From: Apophysomyces variabilis | Taxonomy: Eukaryota; Mucoromycota; Mucoromycetes; Mucorales; Mucoraceae | DNA length: 64,000 nucleotides | Assembly (NCBI GenBank): GCA_002749535.1 | Contig: MZZL01000406.1 | Span: 483,386 to 547,385 of the forward strand | Direction: 5' to 3' | Shown: one piece after another, positions 36,091-47,613 of the stretch | Numbering within the stretch: the first letter of the stretch is position 1 | Layout of the letters: every line of letters begins with the position of its first letter | The notes under the pieces: model-generated | Seen by the model: the letters and a program-made list of their open reading frames with translations, nothing else | The model's database searches: none | What the model was told of the DNA's origin: nothing | Program-made: the position numbers and the translations under genes

Positions 36091-37147
36091 TTAAGTACGT
36101 ATCTCACTTACAATAGCGTCCATTTTCGTGAGCACACTCAAAACACCGGCAATCACCTCCAAGGACAAGTCATTTCCAGGTGCCATTTCTAGCTTAGCGC
36201 CTCCTCCTACAAATGGCCAAGTAGAATAATCATTCATTAATTCGTCCACCTTATTGAATGCTTGCTCTCTTAGTTCAGGCTGTAGGTACAACAAAGCATT
36301 TTCCAAAACATTGGCAGCGTAAGCAGCGCAGATCATGCTAACGGTTCTGAGGTAAGCATGCGGCACATCGGATTGGGTATCAATGGCCGAAGATGAAACA
36401 CGTGTAACAAGCATGGTGCACACTCGCTTAATGATTTCTTCCTTGACGGCGCTGTCGGCAATAGGGTGGGTGGCCATATCAAACAGCAAAAAGTTCCTCT
36501 TTTCGGTCCGTAGCACGCCCTTATCAACGAGTCCTTTGGCTAGTCGTTCCCGTACTTGCTTAAGCTGATACCCTATCTTCATTACGTTCCATGTTTCGCC
36601 TTCAGGGACTTGCTTAGTTATGTGGTTTATTGTCTTGATCGGTTAGACTTACCACTCATCAGATCGATCCAGCTGGCCACACTCATTTTTTCGCTAGCTT
36701 TCATCATTTTGAGAGCTTCATCGAGAAGCACTTCGCCCGTCAATTTGTCGTTAATTACTTCGATATATCTGTCTGACAGTGGGTACTTTCGTCTATTTGT
36801 ATCCTTGACCATCGATATTCTGCCTCTGAAGGCCAGCTCCATAACAATACATCCACGGAGTGCATAACTGATACTGTCGTTCCAAAAGGACAAGTAGCCC
36901 TTAAAGCATCGGTTAATAAAGGGAAAAGCAAGATAAGTTTCTTTTGTTCCACCTGCTTATCCTTGAGGCCAAGTAATAAAACCTCTTCCATTAGTGTCAG
37001 TTTTGGTGTTGATTTTGTTTCATCCACGTCGCGCGGATCGCAGGCAATTTTCTTTTCTGTAATAGGTGTTCCATTGTCTTTATAGTCTGTGCTATCATCT
37101 TGGTTGCTTGATGAACCCGCGACTCGTCTTCGAGTGATGGTCGACAT
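36091..37147 (-). CDS. VPS74: Vps74/GOLPH3, PI4P-binding Golgi retention adaptor
   Basis: Exons 37147-36953, 36899-36653 and 36599-36091; 316 aa. The family hallmarks are contiguous after splicing: [83 protein letters not shown] and ANVLENAL. Family role: binds PI4P on Golgi membranes and holds glycosyltransferases there, so its partners would include PMT-independent mannosyltransferases. The basic TITRRR near the N-terminus fits membrane binding. The last visible codons VSEIRT begin with GTAAGT, so a further splice and a different C-terminus are possible. On the plus strand a long CT-rich block lies just upstream of the start (37245-37325). Confidence 0.94.
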
Positions 37148-37983
37148 GGCGTTAGTTTGAAATACCAGAAGTGATTCCCAGCGGTCTATTTTCTCTCTCC
37201 GGGCGGCTGATCGGACTAGCAGCTGACCTGATTGGGAGATTGGATCCTCTTCCTCCTCCCTCCCTCCCCCCTCTCTCTCCCTCACCAACCACTTTCTTTC
37301 CTTTCCATTCGATCTTTCTTCTTCAATAAAGACAACCCTAATTCTGCTAAATGACTATCACCTAATGCCTCATGTAACATAAGTGCGGTGGAAAGGTGTC
37401 TGCTCTCATGTCCGGACCCACAAGCACCAAAGACGTTTCAGTTAGAATACAGGAGCCACGCAGCACAATTCCCAAACGGACAGAATCAAATTTGTCAAAC
37501 AGCATGCATGGGACACATGGGCTTTTAAATTGTTCTTTGTTATATACATATATGACCGCTGCTAATTACTTGAATTATTTTATTTGGAAGTTATTACTTC
37601 TCTTTAAGATATCTATTACGCTGCAGCTCCACCATGCATCTTCATATTCAACAGCTGTTGCATCCATGGATATACTGACAACACTGTAGATTGCTGGAGG
37701 TTGCGTCCTCAGTAGCCGGATGTGATAAACAATAGAATGTCCGTTGTCTCCACCTTTGCTAAGTCTTACAGATCCTATATGTAATCTATGCGAAACACTC
37801 GGATTAGTTAGAGCTCAGTTCAAATCGGTCGACTCACCAAATACAGTTTGTAAAACTAAGGAACATGATACGAGATAAATAGTTTAGTCATCCTTTGTTT
37901 AATGCCTTGTTGAAACTTGCACTGTATCCTACTGATGGCGTAGGCGCTCTTTGCACACTGCTTCCGAAATGGCTAGGAACGAG

Positions 37984-38330
37984 TTAAAACGATTTAAAAG
38001 CTTTAAGTGGTAATTTAGCCGTTCCTTGGGCAACGCTAACTGTTTCGGACATGGAAACAACCCCATAATCAGTTCCAGAAAACAAAATTTTCTTTGCTTG
38101 ACCATTAGCTAGGCCGCTGAAATCCATCTTCGAAGCGTCATATTCATGCTTGTAGTGCTTGGAACTGACCTTCGTCATGCTCTGCTTGTCTTCATTTGGT
38201 TTTTGCGTTTCTTGCGTCCTTTCACTCTTTTTCCCTGCTCCTTTATTAATTGCTCCTGGATATAATACTATAATAAATAAACACATAGTTAGTGAGTGCA
38301 ACGATGCTAGGGATGTTACATTAATAGCTA
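37984..38330 (-). pseudogene. Remnant of a dispersed repeat-encoded protein, 3' part
   Basis: The minus frame reads KVSSKHYKHEYDASKMDF, GLANGQAKKILFSGTDYGVV and SMSETVSVAQ before a stop. The FSGTDYGxxxMSET pattern resembles the C-terminal part of repeat-encoded ORFs I associate with Mucorales genomes; this is recollection, not a search. No start codon or upstream exon in frame lies to its 5' side before the CACTA-type element. Function unknown; probably dead. Confidence 0.4.
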
Positions 38331-38346
38331 TGTCACTATGGGAAAT

Positions 38347-38397
38347 GGTTCCTGATGTACTATTTTTCATTAAGTAAAATGTAGTACATTAGGAACC
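38347..38397. repeat. Palindrome A, 51 bp, inside the CACTA-type element
   Basis: Begins GGTTCCTGATGTACTATTTT and ends with the near-complement TAGTACATTAGGAACC. The arms can form a stem of about 20 bp with few mismatches around a short AT-rich loop. Confidence 0.85.
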
Positions 38398-38430
38398 AAA
38401 GTTTACGAGTCCGCTGCAGAATGTAACATT

Positions 38431-38481
38431 GGTTCCCAATAGACTATTTTTTACTTAATAGAAAATAGTATATCAGGAACC
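38431..38481. repeat. Palindrome B, 51 bp, inside the CACTA-type element
   Basis: Same length and the same GGTTCC...GGAACC ends as palindrome A. It matches the reverse complement of palindrome A better than its direct strand, so the element is roughly symmetrical about its centre near 38414. Confidence 0.85.
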
Positions 38482-38892
38482 AGAAATAGCTCAATAGGAA
38501 CTGATGGAGACCAGAAGAACCCACATTTCCCATAGTGTGTATTGCCTAAAATAGACTGCAATGGTACCACTGAGACCATTTGCCAAAGGCTCCCTGGGAT
38601 ACTTATTTTGCACAGGAAATTCAATATCCTACAAAGGTTTGCTTGTCGATCCACGGGATTTAAAACGGCTCATATGGTGAGAACGTAGGTAGGATAAATG
38701 GTTTTGCAAAAGAAAAGCCATATACAGCATCGTTTGAAGTGCTTTTTTCTTGATGGACGACGAGGAGATGTTGTTGCAGCTCGACTGTCGGCGGAGCCAG
38801 GACCAAACGCGACGATTATTTTTCCCTCAATGCGTGAGACGGAAACATTTTCTCTACATGTATAAGGTTCCCTCCTCTGTGGTAGTGATGCG

Positions 38893-39382
38893 TTAAATAT
38901 AATCAAAGACAGACTCGAACATGCAATTCGTTAGTATTTCCGCTTTCGTGTCGATTAGCTTCATTATTATCTCTACATCTGAGCTTGCTAGATCTTTTCG
39001 TAGAATATGTTTAAGCATTGTTGTGTAGTTTCTGATGTTTAATCGCTTTTCTCTTGTCGTCTTCCTCCTTCTCTTCATCTTTCTTTATCTTCTCCTCATC
39101 GTTCTTTCTGCATATCATCTCATAGAAAGACCGTACGTTTGCCTCAATGTACGCTATCCATTCGGTCCCGACATCATGATCAGCACCCTTTATGGCTTTC
39201 TGAATTTGGTACGAGGTGACTGGATCTTGCTGGGACTCTTCGAGGTCTTTGTTCCAAGCGTCCGCTTCCTGCTCAAAAATACTACGGAATCTGTCCTTGG
39301 CCTTTTCGGCTTGTAAGATGGACCTTCTCACCTTATCAATGGGTGGATATTCAAAGCTTCTGATTCTGTTTTTGTCTTTCAC
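38893..39382 (-). pseudogene. Frameshifted remnant of a repeat-encoded protein
   Basis: Minus strand 39382-39011 reads SFEYPPIDKVRRSILQAEK, then DPVTSYQIQKAIKGADHD, EWIAYIEANVRSFYEMIC, an acidic-basic low-complexity run and KHQKLHNNA before a stop. The same reading continues in another frame as MLKHILRKDLASSDVEII and ends at 38893. The overlap with a frame change shows a broken gene. The wording resembles repeat-borne ORFs I associate with Mucorales, of unknown function. No transposase or reverse-transcriptase motif is visible. Confidence 0.5.
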
Positions 39383-40176
39383 GGCTTGATGTAGTCGACG
39401 AGTATCTTTAAAAGCCTTTCTTCGTGTCGTCTCCTATGTGCCTGAGATACTCCTCATAGCTGACCACTGGTCTCGATTTATTCCTCTGTGGGACGGATTT
39501 TTCATGTAAACAACGTAACGGTATATTTGGGCCCATTGTACGGCTCGAAAAAAAGGATAGCTCAGGATGAAAACAAGACAACAAAAAAAAAGGACGCATA
39601 ATGTGATTATCAATGACGCAAGCCCTTTTGGTTTTTTTAGTGGATATAGGCAAGGTTTCATTGATAGTTAATTTCGTCTCATGCCCAAGAAGACCAATCT
39701 ATCACGAATTTATCAAAAGAGTTGTAATGAAGAGACATGTTGCATTTTGCTTACTATTTCTGATGTCCAATATTCCAATAAATCTCATAGGTGCTATGTG
39801 ATTGCAACAGTTTGACAGAACAATGGAAAGCAGGTCGTTACTAAACATGGAAGCAGCTCATAGGATACCTTGATCCGAACCTATCAACAGGGACCACATC
39901 TTAGAAGAGAAAAGGTTTACTAACTATCAAATACTATGTGTCAATTATTATATTTTTCATGTTTGGCCTTTAACCCTGTCAATGACAGAAAAACTCGGGT
40001 AGTACGTCAGACAATGAACGTTTTTCAACCTGCGGATAGAGAAGTTGCTTATCACATTCTGCTGATTTCTAAATAAAAGCATTGACCCGGAACAATCTAA
40101 AAGACACTAATGGCTTGAAGACTAATAACGAAGATAATCAATATATTGTAACCTACTTACAACGTCGGTAAAAAGG

Positions 40177-40425
40177 TTATGTAGATGGTTGTGATTCTAT
40201 ATTTGGCAGCCATTGTATCTGATAGATAAAACTAATGGGTTCTATGCCTTCCCCGGTGCGCCATGAATTATACATAGACTTTTTTTTTGATGGCATATAT
40301 GGCAGAAATCGATCAAATGCCTCGCCACATAAAATTCGCTGCATGGCTGCGATGATGGGATCGAAGTTTGAAAAGATGTGTTCGCATCTACATTTAGATA
40401 CCATGATCGCGCTATCTGCTCCCAT
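40177..40425 (-). pseudogene. Possible further fragment of the same repeat-encoded ORF
   Basis: An 82-codon minus ORF reads SKCRCEHIFSNFDPIIAAM, EAFDRFLPYMPSKKKSMY and SWRTGEGIEPISFIYQ. It has the residue mix of a real protein, the same orientation as the remnants at 38-39.4 kb and lies where their 5' part would be expected. No splice or start links them. It could instead be a chance ORF. Confidence 0.3.
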
Positions 40426-41085
40426 GGTTGCGGATACTCAACTATGATCTGCTACCACCACATACTCAACTATGTCAAAGCGAGATGGATCTTGCTCTCT
40501 TTGGCCGTTTCACTAATTGAAGCAAAAAGAAAGGAAGAAATAATGCAGTTGCAGGAAACGCATACTGAAAATGCAAGGAAAGGCAACAGTATCCATGGCA
40601 TGGATTGATCTCAAAGCAGTACCCTTGACTGAACCCTCAAACAATGTCCTTTGAAAAGGATGTGTATTGTCAATTATAGTGAGCTTCAATTTTTGTTCAT
40701 TGATGCCTTCGACCGTGCAAATACACGACAGATTATTTTAATCCATCTAGGTAAAAACTGGGTTTCTCATTATCTCCTTTCCCTCCCTTGAGACGAGATT
40801 GAGACGAGTTGAGACTGTTGTAAAGTCTTACAGTATCAGAACTCAACAAGCTGGGTTCTCCCTGCTTCAGAACCTTAGATTAAAGATCATTTGCTAGGTC
40901 TAGGATATCATTTGCTTTTTATAGTAGAGCGCGAGCTACTATGTGGTGCACGTTAAAGCGTTGCTTGCCTTCAGACACGATTTTAAAGACATCAAAAATC
41001 TTTACCAAAAAGAGGAACTGGAAATTTTCTTGTTTCCAAGACCACATTTGTCTTGTCTTTGCTTCGCGGAGTATCATCATAACAT

Positions 41086-43417
41086 ATGAACATCGATGAA
41101 ATTTTCAAGGTAGAAAACGAAAAGTAACTGTTCTATTCTTGATCGACTGAATTGGGAGTCTTAGATTCCTGCCATTCCCAGCGGCAGGAATAAGCGAAAA
41201 ATGCCAGAAACGCCTGATCTACAATTTCTGGACAATTACCGCGCTGCAACGGAAGAGGCAGAGAGTAGTAATGCGGCAAGCGCTGGCAAAAGACGACATA
41301 TATCCGAGGAAGACGAGGAAGATTATCTATCCGCTAATGCAAACGACGCTTTTGAGTTCCCTGATGAGGATGAAGAAGGTCGATTCTTCGGTGGTGGATT
41401 AACAGAGGAGCAGAGCAAACTTCTAGATCTCGTTGACGATTATGACGCTGAAGAGGTATGTCCAAATGCATAGCAGAAAAGAAAAACCCACATAATTATG
41501 ACGCCTTAGCCTGAAGCTTTGACTGCGACAAATGTCAAAAAAATGATCTTGCGCTTTGAGAAAGCGATTAACCGGAACCAAGAGCAGCGCATGCGATATG
41601 CAGAAACGCCCGAGAAATTCATGGAATCTGAAGCAGACTTGGATGAAGAAATCAAAAACCTGCTCGCGCTTACTCAAGCACCAGAGCTTTATCCAGAAAT
41701 GGTTAAGTTAGGAAGCGTACCTTCACTGATATCTCTCTTGAGTCATGAAAACACGGATATCGTTATCGATGCTATCGACCTTATTAACGAATTGACCGAT
41801 GAGGATGTCGGAACATCAGAAGATGACTTGCAAAAATCAGAAGAGGCGACAGAAGGTGTCAAAGTGTTGGTAGACGAGCTGGTAAGGACAGGACGCGATA
41901 GACAACCGCAAATGCTTATAATACTATTTAAAACAGCTTAAAAACGAACTTTTGGAGCTTTTAGTTCAGAACTTGGAACGTCTGGACGAAAACGAAGAAG
42001 CTGATCGCCAGGGTGTGTTCAAAATTTTAGGTAATGAGCAGCCAAGTTTTACGGGTGAAGGGTACTGAATAGATTATTCGACGTATATATGTAGGTATCG
42101 TTGAAAATTTGCTGGCTCTAGAGCCAAAATTGGCAGAGAAAATTGCGCTGGAAACTGAAATGATGAAGTGGATTGTTAATCGCGTTCAAGCCAAAGGGTT
42201 TGACTCTAATCGCGCGTATGCGTCTGAGATTCTTTCCATTTTATTGCAGGAAAGCCAAGGTACACCTTAATTCAATATCTGACAATGAATAACAGTAATT
42301 ATTTATGAAGATATTCGCCTAAAACTTGCTGAGATTGGAGGTGTTGATATGCTATTGCGAGTGTTATCGGTAAGGGCTTTCTTTTTCCGCCTGTTAATGC
42401 TTATATTTGTTTCTTAGGCCTATAAACGTAAAGACCCTCAAGATGAGGACGAAACGGAAATGGTCGAAAACTTCTTTAATGCGCTGTCCTCGCTTCTAAA
42501 CGAGAATGAATGCAAGAAACTATTTATGGAGGGTGAAGGTGTCGAGCTTATGCTCATCATGATGAAGTAATACTTAGTTTTCGCAAGTATAGCTGAGCTA
42601 AATCATTGTCAGGGAAAAGACGCTTGGGCGTATCCGTGCTGTTAAAATACTGAATTATGCAATGTCAACTGAAGCTGGAAGGGAGAGTTGCATTCGATTT
42701 ATAGACAATATGGGATTACGTACATTCTTCCCCATATTTATGGGCAAGGTAAGAAAGACAAGTGCCCAAATCAGATGGTAACTTTGCTTTTAAGGGAGTC
42801 AAAAAACTGAAGAAATTGCATAAAGCCTTTGTGGAATCAGAAGATGAAGGTACTGTGAAATTATGTTCTAAATTTATATTAATCAAGTACTATTAGAACA
42901 TATTATGTGCATCATGCTATCTTTAATGAGGAACTTATCTCGCGATGATGTGCAGAGACTAAGATTTATCCGTAAATTCACGGAAGATGAATGCGAAAAG
43001 GTGGATAGATTGCTAGAAATGAAAGAGCATTATGAAGCCCGAGATCAACGTGTGCTAGCGGAAATCGAACAGGAAAAGAAAGGGTTGGATGAAGAAGAAA
43101 TAGAGGAACTGGAAGATGAATTTTATCTGCGGAGACTGGATGCTGGACTATTTACTCTTCAGCGCGTATGCCTGGTTATTGCTGCGCTGAGCGAAGAAGA
43201 TCAGGAAATTCGAGCGAGAGCGCTAATGTTGCTGAAACGAAAAGGCACAGACATGTCCAGTATTTTCCGTATCCTTGAAGAAGAAACGGCATTGATGGCG
43301 GATTTCGTATACCTCAGGAACGTTGCAAAGGGCGGTGATATATCTCAACAAGTACCGAAAAGCGACGATACAGAGATAAATAAGATAGAGAAAGAAAATC
43401 CCACAGTTGATAAGTAA
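41086..43417 (+). CDS. CTNNBL1: CTNNBL1-like armadillo-repeat protein (Prp19/CDC5L-associated)
   Basis: Exons 41086-41109, 41165-41455, 41510-41881, 41937-42030, 42095-42259, 42311-42369, 42418-42566, 42613-42748, 42795-42849 and 42897-43417; 621 aa. After an 8-codon first exon comes a basic, NLS-like patch (GRNKRK, GKRRH) and acidic linkers. The helical repeat body begins VKKMILRFEKAINRNQEQRM, with LYPEMVKLGSVPSLISLLSH, FKILGIVENLLALEP, MVENFFNALSSLLNENE, SMRNLSRDD-like and YLRRLDAGLFTLQRVCLV. Family role: armadillo-fold protein that binds CDC5L and the Prp19 complex in the spliceosome. Length is close to the roughly 560-residue human protein. The stop is 249 bp from the RPS24 stop on the other strand. 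Confidence 0.93.
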
Positions 43418-43666
43418 TGAACTTGGTCTTTTGTTTCTTTATTTTTTTTCCTCAGCCGTCGTTTGTGGACATGACAGGAAAAAGAAGGAGTGCCGTAGAT
43501 CTGTCATGCAGTGTATTCATGCAAATAAGGTTGTTGTTGTCTCGTTGTAATAGTTCCTTTTCTAGTAGCCTGTAGCCCAAGTACGACAATAACCCTCAAT
43601 TGTAAGGCAAACAGAAATCCATCGAAGAGTAAAGACCATCCCATTTTATTAATATCGACAACCGAT

Positions 43667-44445
43667 TTATTTCTTGCCAGTACCAGCAGCCTTAGCCTTC
43701 TTGGTACCACGGAATTTCTTGGCACGGTTCTTCTTTTCCTTGCGCTGCTTGCGGCCACCCTTGCCCTGCTCGGCCAAACCAATCTACAGCGAAGCGGGGT
43801 TTGATAAGCGGTGATTATTTCATTCAAATTGCATATACGTACTCTGGCAAGACGGTACTTGGGTTCGAACTTCTTCAGGGATTCGACGGAGTCGTAGATC
43901 AAAGCGAAACCAGTGGTCTTTCCGCCACCAAAGTGAGTCTTGAAGCCGAAGACGGAAACAACCTCCTTGTTGGCCTTGTACATCTTGGCTAACTTGTCAC
44001 GGAGCTCGTCCTTCGAGACATTGGGAAGACCGGGATGGATGACATCCACGACCATTTGCTTACGCTGAAGCAGACGGTTGGTAAGGAACTTGCGAGTGCG
44101 GATGGTGACAGTCGAAGCGTCGGCCTGCATTAAAAAAATTATGCGAGGTCAGCTTCCAGATCTGATATAAGCGTATCGTAAAAATAGGTGAACAAATCGA
44201 AGCTTTCGTCTCTATCTCTCAGTTTCTCTTTCATTCGAATATGTTTAACTAATGGCGCATGTGTTGTGTTCTGATAGGTCGTTTAATTCAATGAAACAAA
44301 TAATGTCGATGGGCATGGGTTGTAATTCGTAAGGCTTAAAGTCGATTTTTCATCCAGGATATCCATCCATCCATCCATCCATTCCGTAGTTACGATCAAA
44401 AATAGTGATAGACAGAAATAAGAGATGAGAACTATACATTACCAT
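43667..44445 (-). CDS. RPS24: 40S ribosomal protein eS24
   Basis: Exons 44445-44443, 44124-43843 and 43783-43667; 133 aa. Exon 1 is only the ATG, followed by GTAATG and a 318-nt intron ending TTTTTTTAATGCAG. The protein reads [70 protein letters not shown] and a lysine-rich end ([18 protein letters not shown]). Codon choice is strongly biased to C-ending codons (GTC, ACC, AAG), unlike its neighbours, as expected for a highly expressed gene. An alternative reading that starts at the ATG inside the acceptor (ATGCAG) would give MQADAS; the ATG-only exon gives the canonical MADAS and is preferred. Confidence 0.95.
44361..44382. repeat. (ATCC)n tetranucleotide repeat in the RPS24 intron
   Basis: Five and a half ATCC units, read as GGAT units in the transcript, near the 5' end of the first RPS24 intron. 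Confidence 0.85.
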
Positions 44446-47400
44446 ACTGATCAAGTCAAAAAGAGGAGGTCTTTTGATTTGCTACAGCACTGGTTATCTG
44501 GCGTGACAGTCCGTTCCGTTACCACTGGTACTTTCTATGGAAATCTGCGCCGCCTGAAAAGTATTGTTGCGCCCAGCAAATAGAGTAGCTTTGCATTGAC
44601 TGAAAAGGAAACCTACGAGCCCCCCTCCTTCGAGAAATTTGATAACGTCAGGCCGTCTTTCTTGTTTCCTGCCTCGCTGGAATGAGAACAGTGAAATCTT
44701 CTTTGTATCGAGGCTATCAAATAATGAAAACAAAATCTTGATCGGCTTTCTTTCTTTTGTTTCCTTTTTAAAGCTAATGATATGATAGATCCTGCATTCT
44801 GCAGTACTTTTATCAATGCCTATTTGATTACTTTTCAGCACAGATTTCCTTCCAATTTGACGCGAAAAAACATTTCAATCGGCCCGAACACTTGTTCAAA
44901 ACACGTTTTTTTTCGGATGACTGTGGGTACGTTACTAAGAAGGCATGTTCGCCGTAGCCCAGTCTTCAAAAAAAAAAAAAAAAGTCAGTACTCTCAATGG
45001 ATCTGAGATACCATTTTATCTCCACGTCTCTCCCAGTTTCACCATGGATAAGTGTTTGCAACAGTTCAAATGGCTATTCAATGTATTTGCATTTGTTAGA
45101 TGACGTACGAAATGTATAGCTTTGTAGAGCGTAAAAGTCGAAGGGAATTTGTATTGCTACCTACTTCCGAATGTAGCACAACTATCAGGTATAACAACCA
45201 ATTAAGGATTAAATGCAGAACGTTTCAAATTAACAAGTATTACGGTATCAACCGGGATTTCCTCCGGACCCGTGAGTTGTCAAACTTATTCCGTAAAAGG
45301 AGAACAAGGTTAGACTAAGCAGTGTTACCATAGAATGGTGATGCCTTCCCTCGCCTCTATTTGACATACTGTTTCTGCTGCTTAGGAATGGGTAAGGTCT
45401 TACTGTGATACCTTGCTGATGAACGCTCCCGATCCTTTGGATGCCAGGAATTCCAGGGACCCTATACCGTTATCGTGGCTATCGGCAATAGTAATGATGT
45501 ACAAACTTAGGAAGATTAAGTCCTACTAATATCTATAAGGATTTACTTGTTTGACTGTCTAATTTCTCGCAGTTGCCTGTTGCTGTATACACTAGAGGCT
45601 AATGGATAGCAAAGGAAAAAGAACCAAAGGGACGTTGTCTCATGCGTAACAGTTTTTCTTTCGGCCTGATCTATTAAAGTGATACTGTGGGGAAAAAGGG
45701 CTATGGGATGATATTTTCGTCATGTAAATAGAAGGCACTGGTTGACCAATAGGAGAACTTCATGCTTCTGCGTGCTGTAAACGAGAATATTTAAAGATAT
45801 TCTAGTGCATTCCAACACAAGAGTCATTCATTGATTGCCACAATTAGTAGTAATACATCCTGATATTGTGAGATAGCATAGTAAGTGAACAACTACTTGT
45901 CAGATGTATTACTGCATTTTGGCCTCAACTTGGTGGAGCAAGAATAGAAACAGTTTTACCAAGACGTTTCTAAAGCTTATTGTGATTCCACTTTTGTATA
46001 AACAGGGCTCAGTTTTTTTTAGCCTGAGCATTACGTTGCAGATCTAATTGAAAAAGGACTGAATCTGTAGGGCTTGTGAGAAAATGCTATTGAAAGGATT
46101 TTCACATGTCCGACGACATAGACGTATCCGTCTCCCGATGTCAACGGCGTTCTTACTTTCAAATATACGTTTTCACATGATTCGATTTATTCCAAACTGA
46201 TGGTATCCAAAGTAATTTGCTGAGGATACTTAGATCAAACTAATGGCATGGGCAAGCTTGTCAGAAAACGAAATGGTACCATAGAGATACTGCTCATCGT
46301 CTCCATATGACGTTAATTTCAGCTTTCTGCGCCTTGAATAAATAATGCTGTTGCACCGGTTAACGCTCCCAGTTCTAAAGTAGCCTGGAACCTTCGGAGT
46401 TGCTGCCGTTATGAATAACGAAGATATTGATGTGTCTGTTAATGTTATGTCACGCCTATTAAATTGTCTTTCCAGTTCTGTATTGCCTCCACGCTTGGAT
46501 AAGTACTCCATGCATCGGTCTAGCACTGCTTGGCTTAACGCTGTCTGAATGCTGAGGGAAGGGAAAATAAAGGTTTATGTGTAACAGCGGCTTTTCCAGG
46601 ACGATCAATCGAACTATCTGTTCCTTTGAATTTATCTCCTATAAGATTGATCCGTCCAGCCATCAATATTGTAGATTGACGGATACGTGTTATGGAAGCC
46701 TGGTTGCAATAATTGTTTTATCAAAAGTACCTCGGATGGTCTGATCTCTGGTTCTAGAAGAACTACTGACAGTATTGACTTATTGCCTTCTTCCTCTCAG
46801 ATTAAAGAAGATCCGTTGAGATTTTTGCTAGCTAGCTTGATAGACTTTTATCCAACCTTATTGGAACTATATCGCTGGAATTCCGTAACCTCTACGCTCT
46901 TGCTTCATTTTTTTTCCATATTCGTACGAATATTGTTTTGTTTACAATCGTAGATAATAAGTTTGTTCACGCGCTATGCAAAGTCCTGATTATGCAATGT
47001 TATGGTTGAAGTATTATCATCACGTACGACCAGATAGGAAGGGATGGTTAGCTATCGCTAGTGGCGTTTAATTACTGTTTATTCTTCCTTTCTGATAAAA
47101 CATCGGCTCGGAAGAACCGTAACAATATCCGCTCATCACTTTACTCCGCCTGATATGCTACTTTGGGCATATTTGTCATACCCAAGTTGACTCCCAGACC
47201 TTTTTCCTTTTCGATTTCAAAACGCTATTTTCCGCCATCCACATTAGTCTTGTGAGCGCTCGAATACACAGCACACAACATCTCAGCGATGACATTGAAA
47301 GTCCGACTTTGCCAACAGGGTTATGGTTAATCAGTCAAGGCAAGCACACCTTCACGGATTACAAATCTGAGGCAATGGCACACGATGTTAAATAAGGCAA

Positions 47401-47613
47401 TAAGATACTCCTTATTCTAGAGGCTGCTGGAAAACGTAGAAGTCGATGTTACAAAGGTATACTGTCTTTTTTTGGGACGACCCTTCCGAAGCGGGGTAAA
47501 TGCAATTTCTCCGCTCTGGAGATATGCAAGCCTGCGGATCTCCTACAATTACCCCTCATACTCATCAAAAAGTCTACCAATGTTTAATTTTTGAACGATT
47601 TTATTATGCAGTT
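44446..47613. other. Gene-poor region, 3.2 kb
   Basis: Starts with the RPS24 promoter (minus strand upstream of 44445). It contains a 16-nt A run (44968-44983) and one possible remnant ORF (46230-46560, listed). No other exon, RNA gene or clear repeat was recognised. Confidence 0.5.
46230..46560 (-). pseudogene. Possible remnant ORF of unknown origin
   Basis: The minus frame opens after a pyrimidine-rich CCCTTCCCTCAG acceptor-like site and reads IQTALSQAVLDRCMEYLS, GNTELERQFNRRDITL, TDTSISSLFITAATPKVP then YGDDEQYLYGTISFSDKL before a stop. Composition is protein-like over about 110 codons. No family is recognised and no neighbouring exon was found, so it may be a repeat-derived fragment like those at 38-40 and 62-63 kb. 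Confidence 0.3.

Larger units (their letters stand above)
38334..38537. mobile_element. CACTA-type miniature transposon (non-autonomous)
   Basis: Perfect 14-bp terminal inverted repeats, CACTATGGGAAATG at 38334-38347 and its reverse complement at 38524-38537. Flanking TGT at 38331-38333 and 38538-38540 gives a 3-bp target-site duplication. CACTA (En/Spm, CMC) elements are defined by CACTA termini, 3-bp duplications and subterminal repeats. Here the motif GGTTC or its complement GAACC/GGAAC occurs six times (38347, 38392, 38431, 38476, 38497, 38517). The 204-bp length excludes any transposase, so it would need one in trans. Confidence 0.75.
37148..41085. other. Repeat-bearing intergenic region, 3.9 kb
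   Basis: No intact host gene was recognised. The stretch holds three separate degenerate minus-strand ORF remnants and a short CACTA-type element, each listed on its own. The two flanking genes (vps74, CTNNBL1) are divergent, so promoters for both should lie at the ends. Confidence 0.6.

Noticed and set aside
43504..43660. Extension of the RPS24 ORF past [14 protein letters not shown]
   Set aside because: This is unspliced intron read-through; the true last exon starts at 43783 with [10 protein letters not shown].
44125..44442. A box C/D snoRNA in the RPS24 intron
   Set aside because: A GGATGA and several CTGA sequences are present, but no proper C box with a matching D box and terminal stem could be found.
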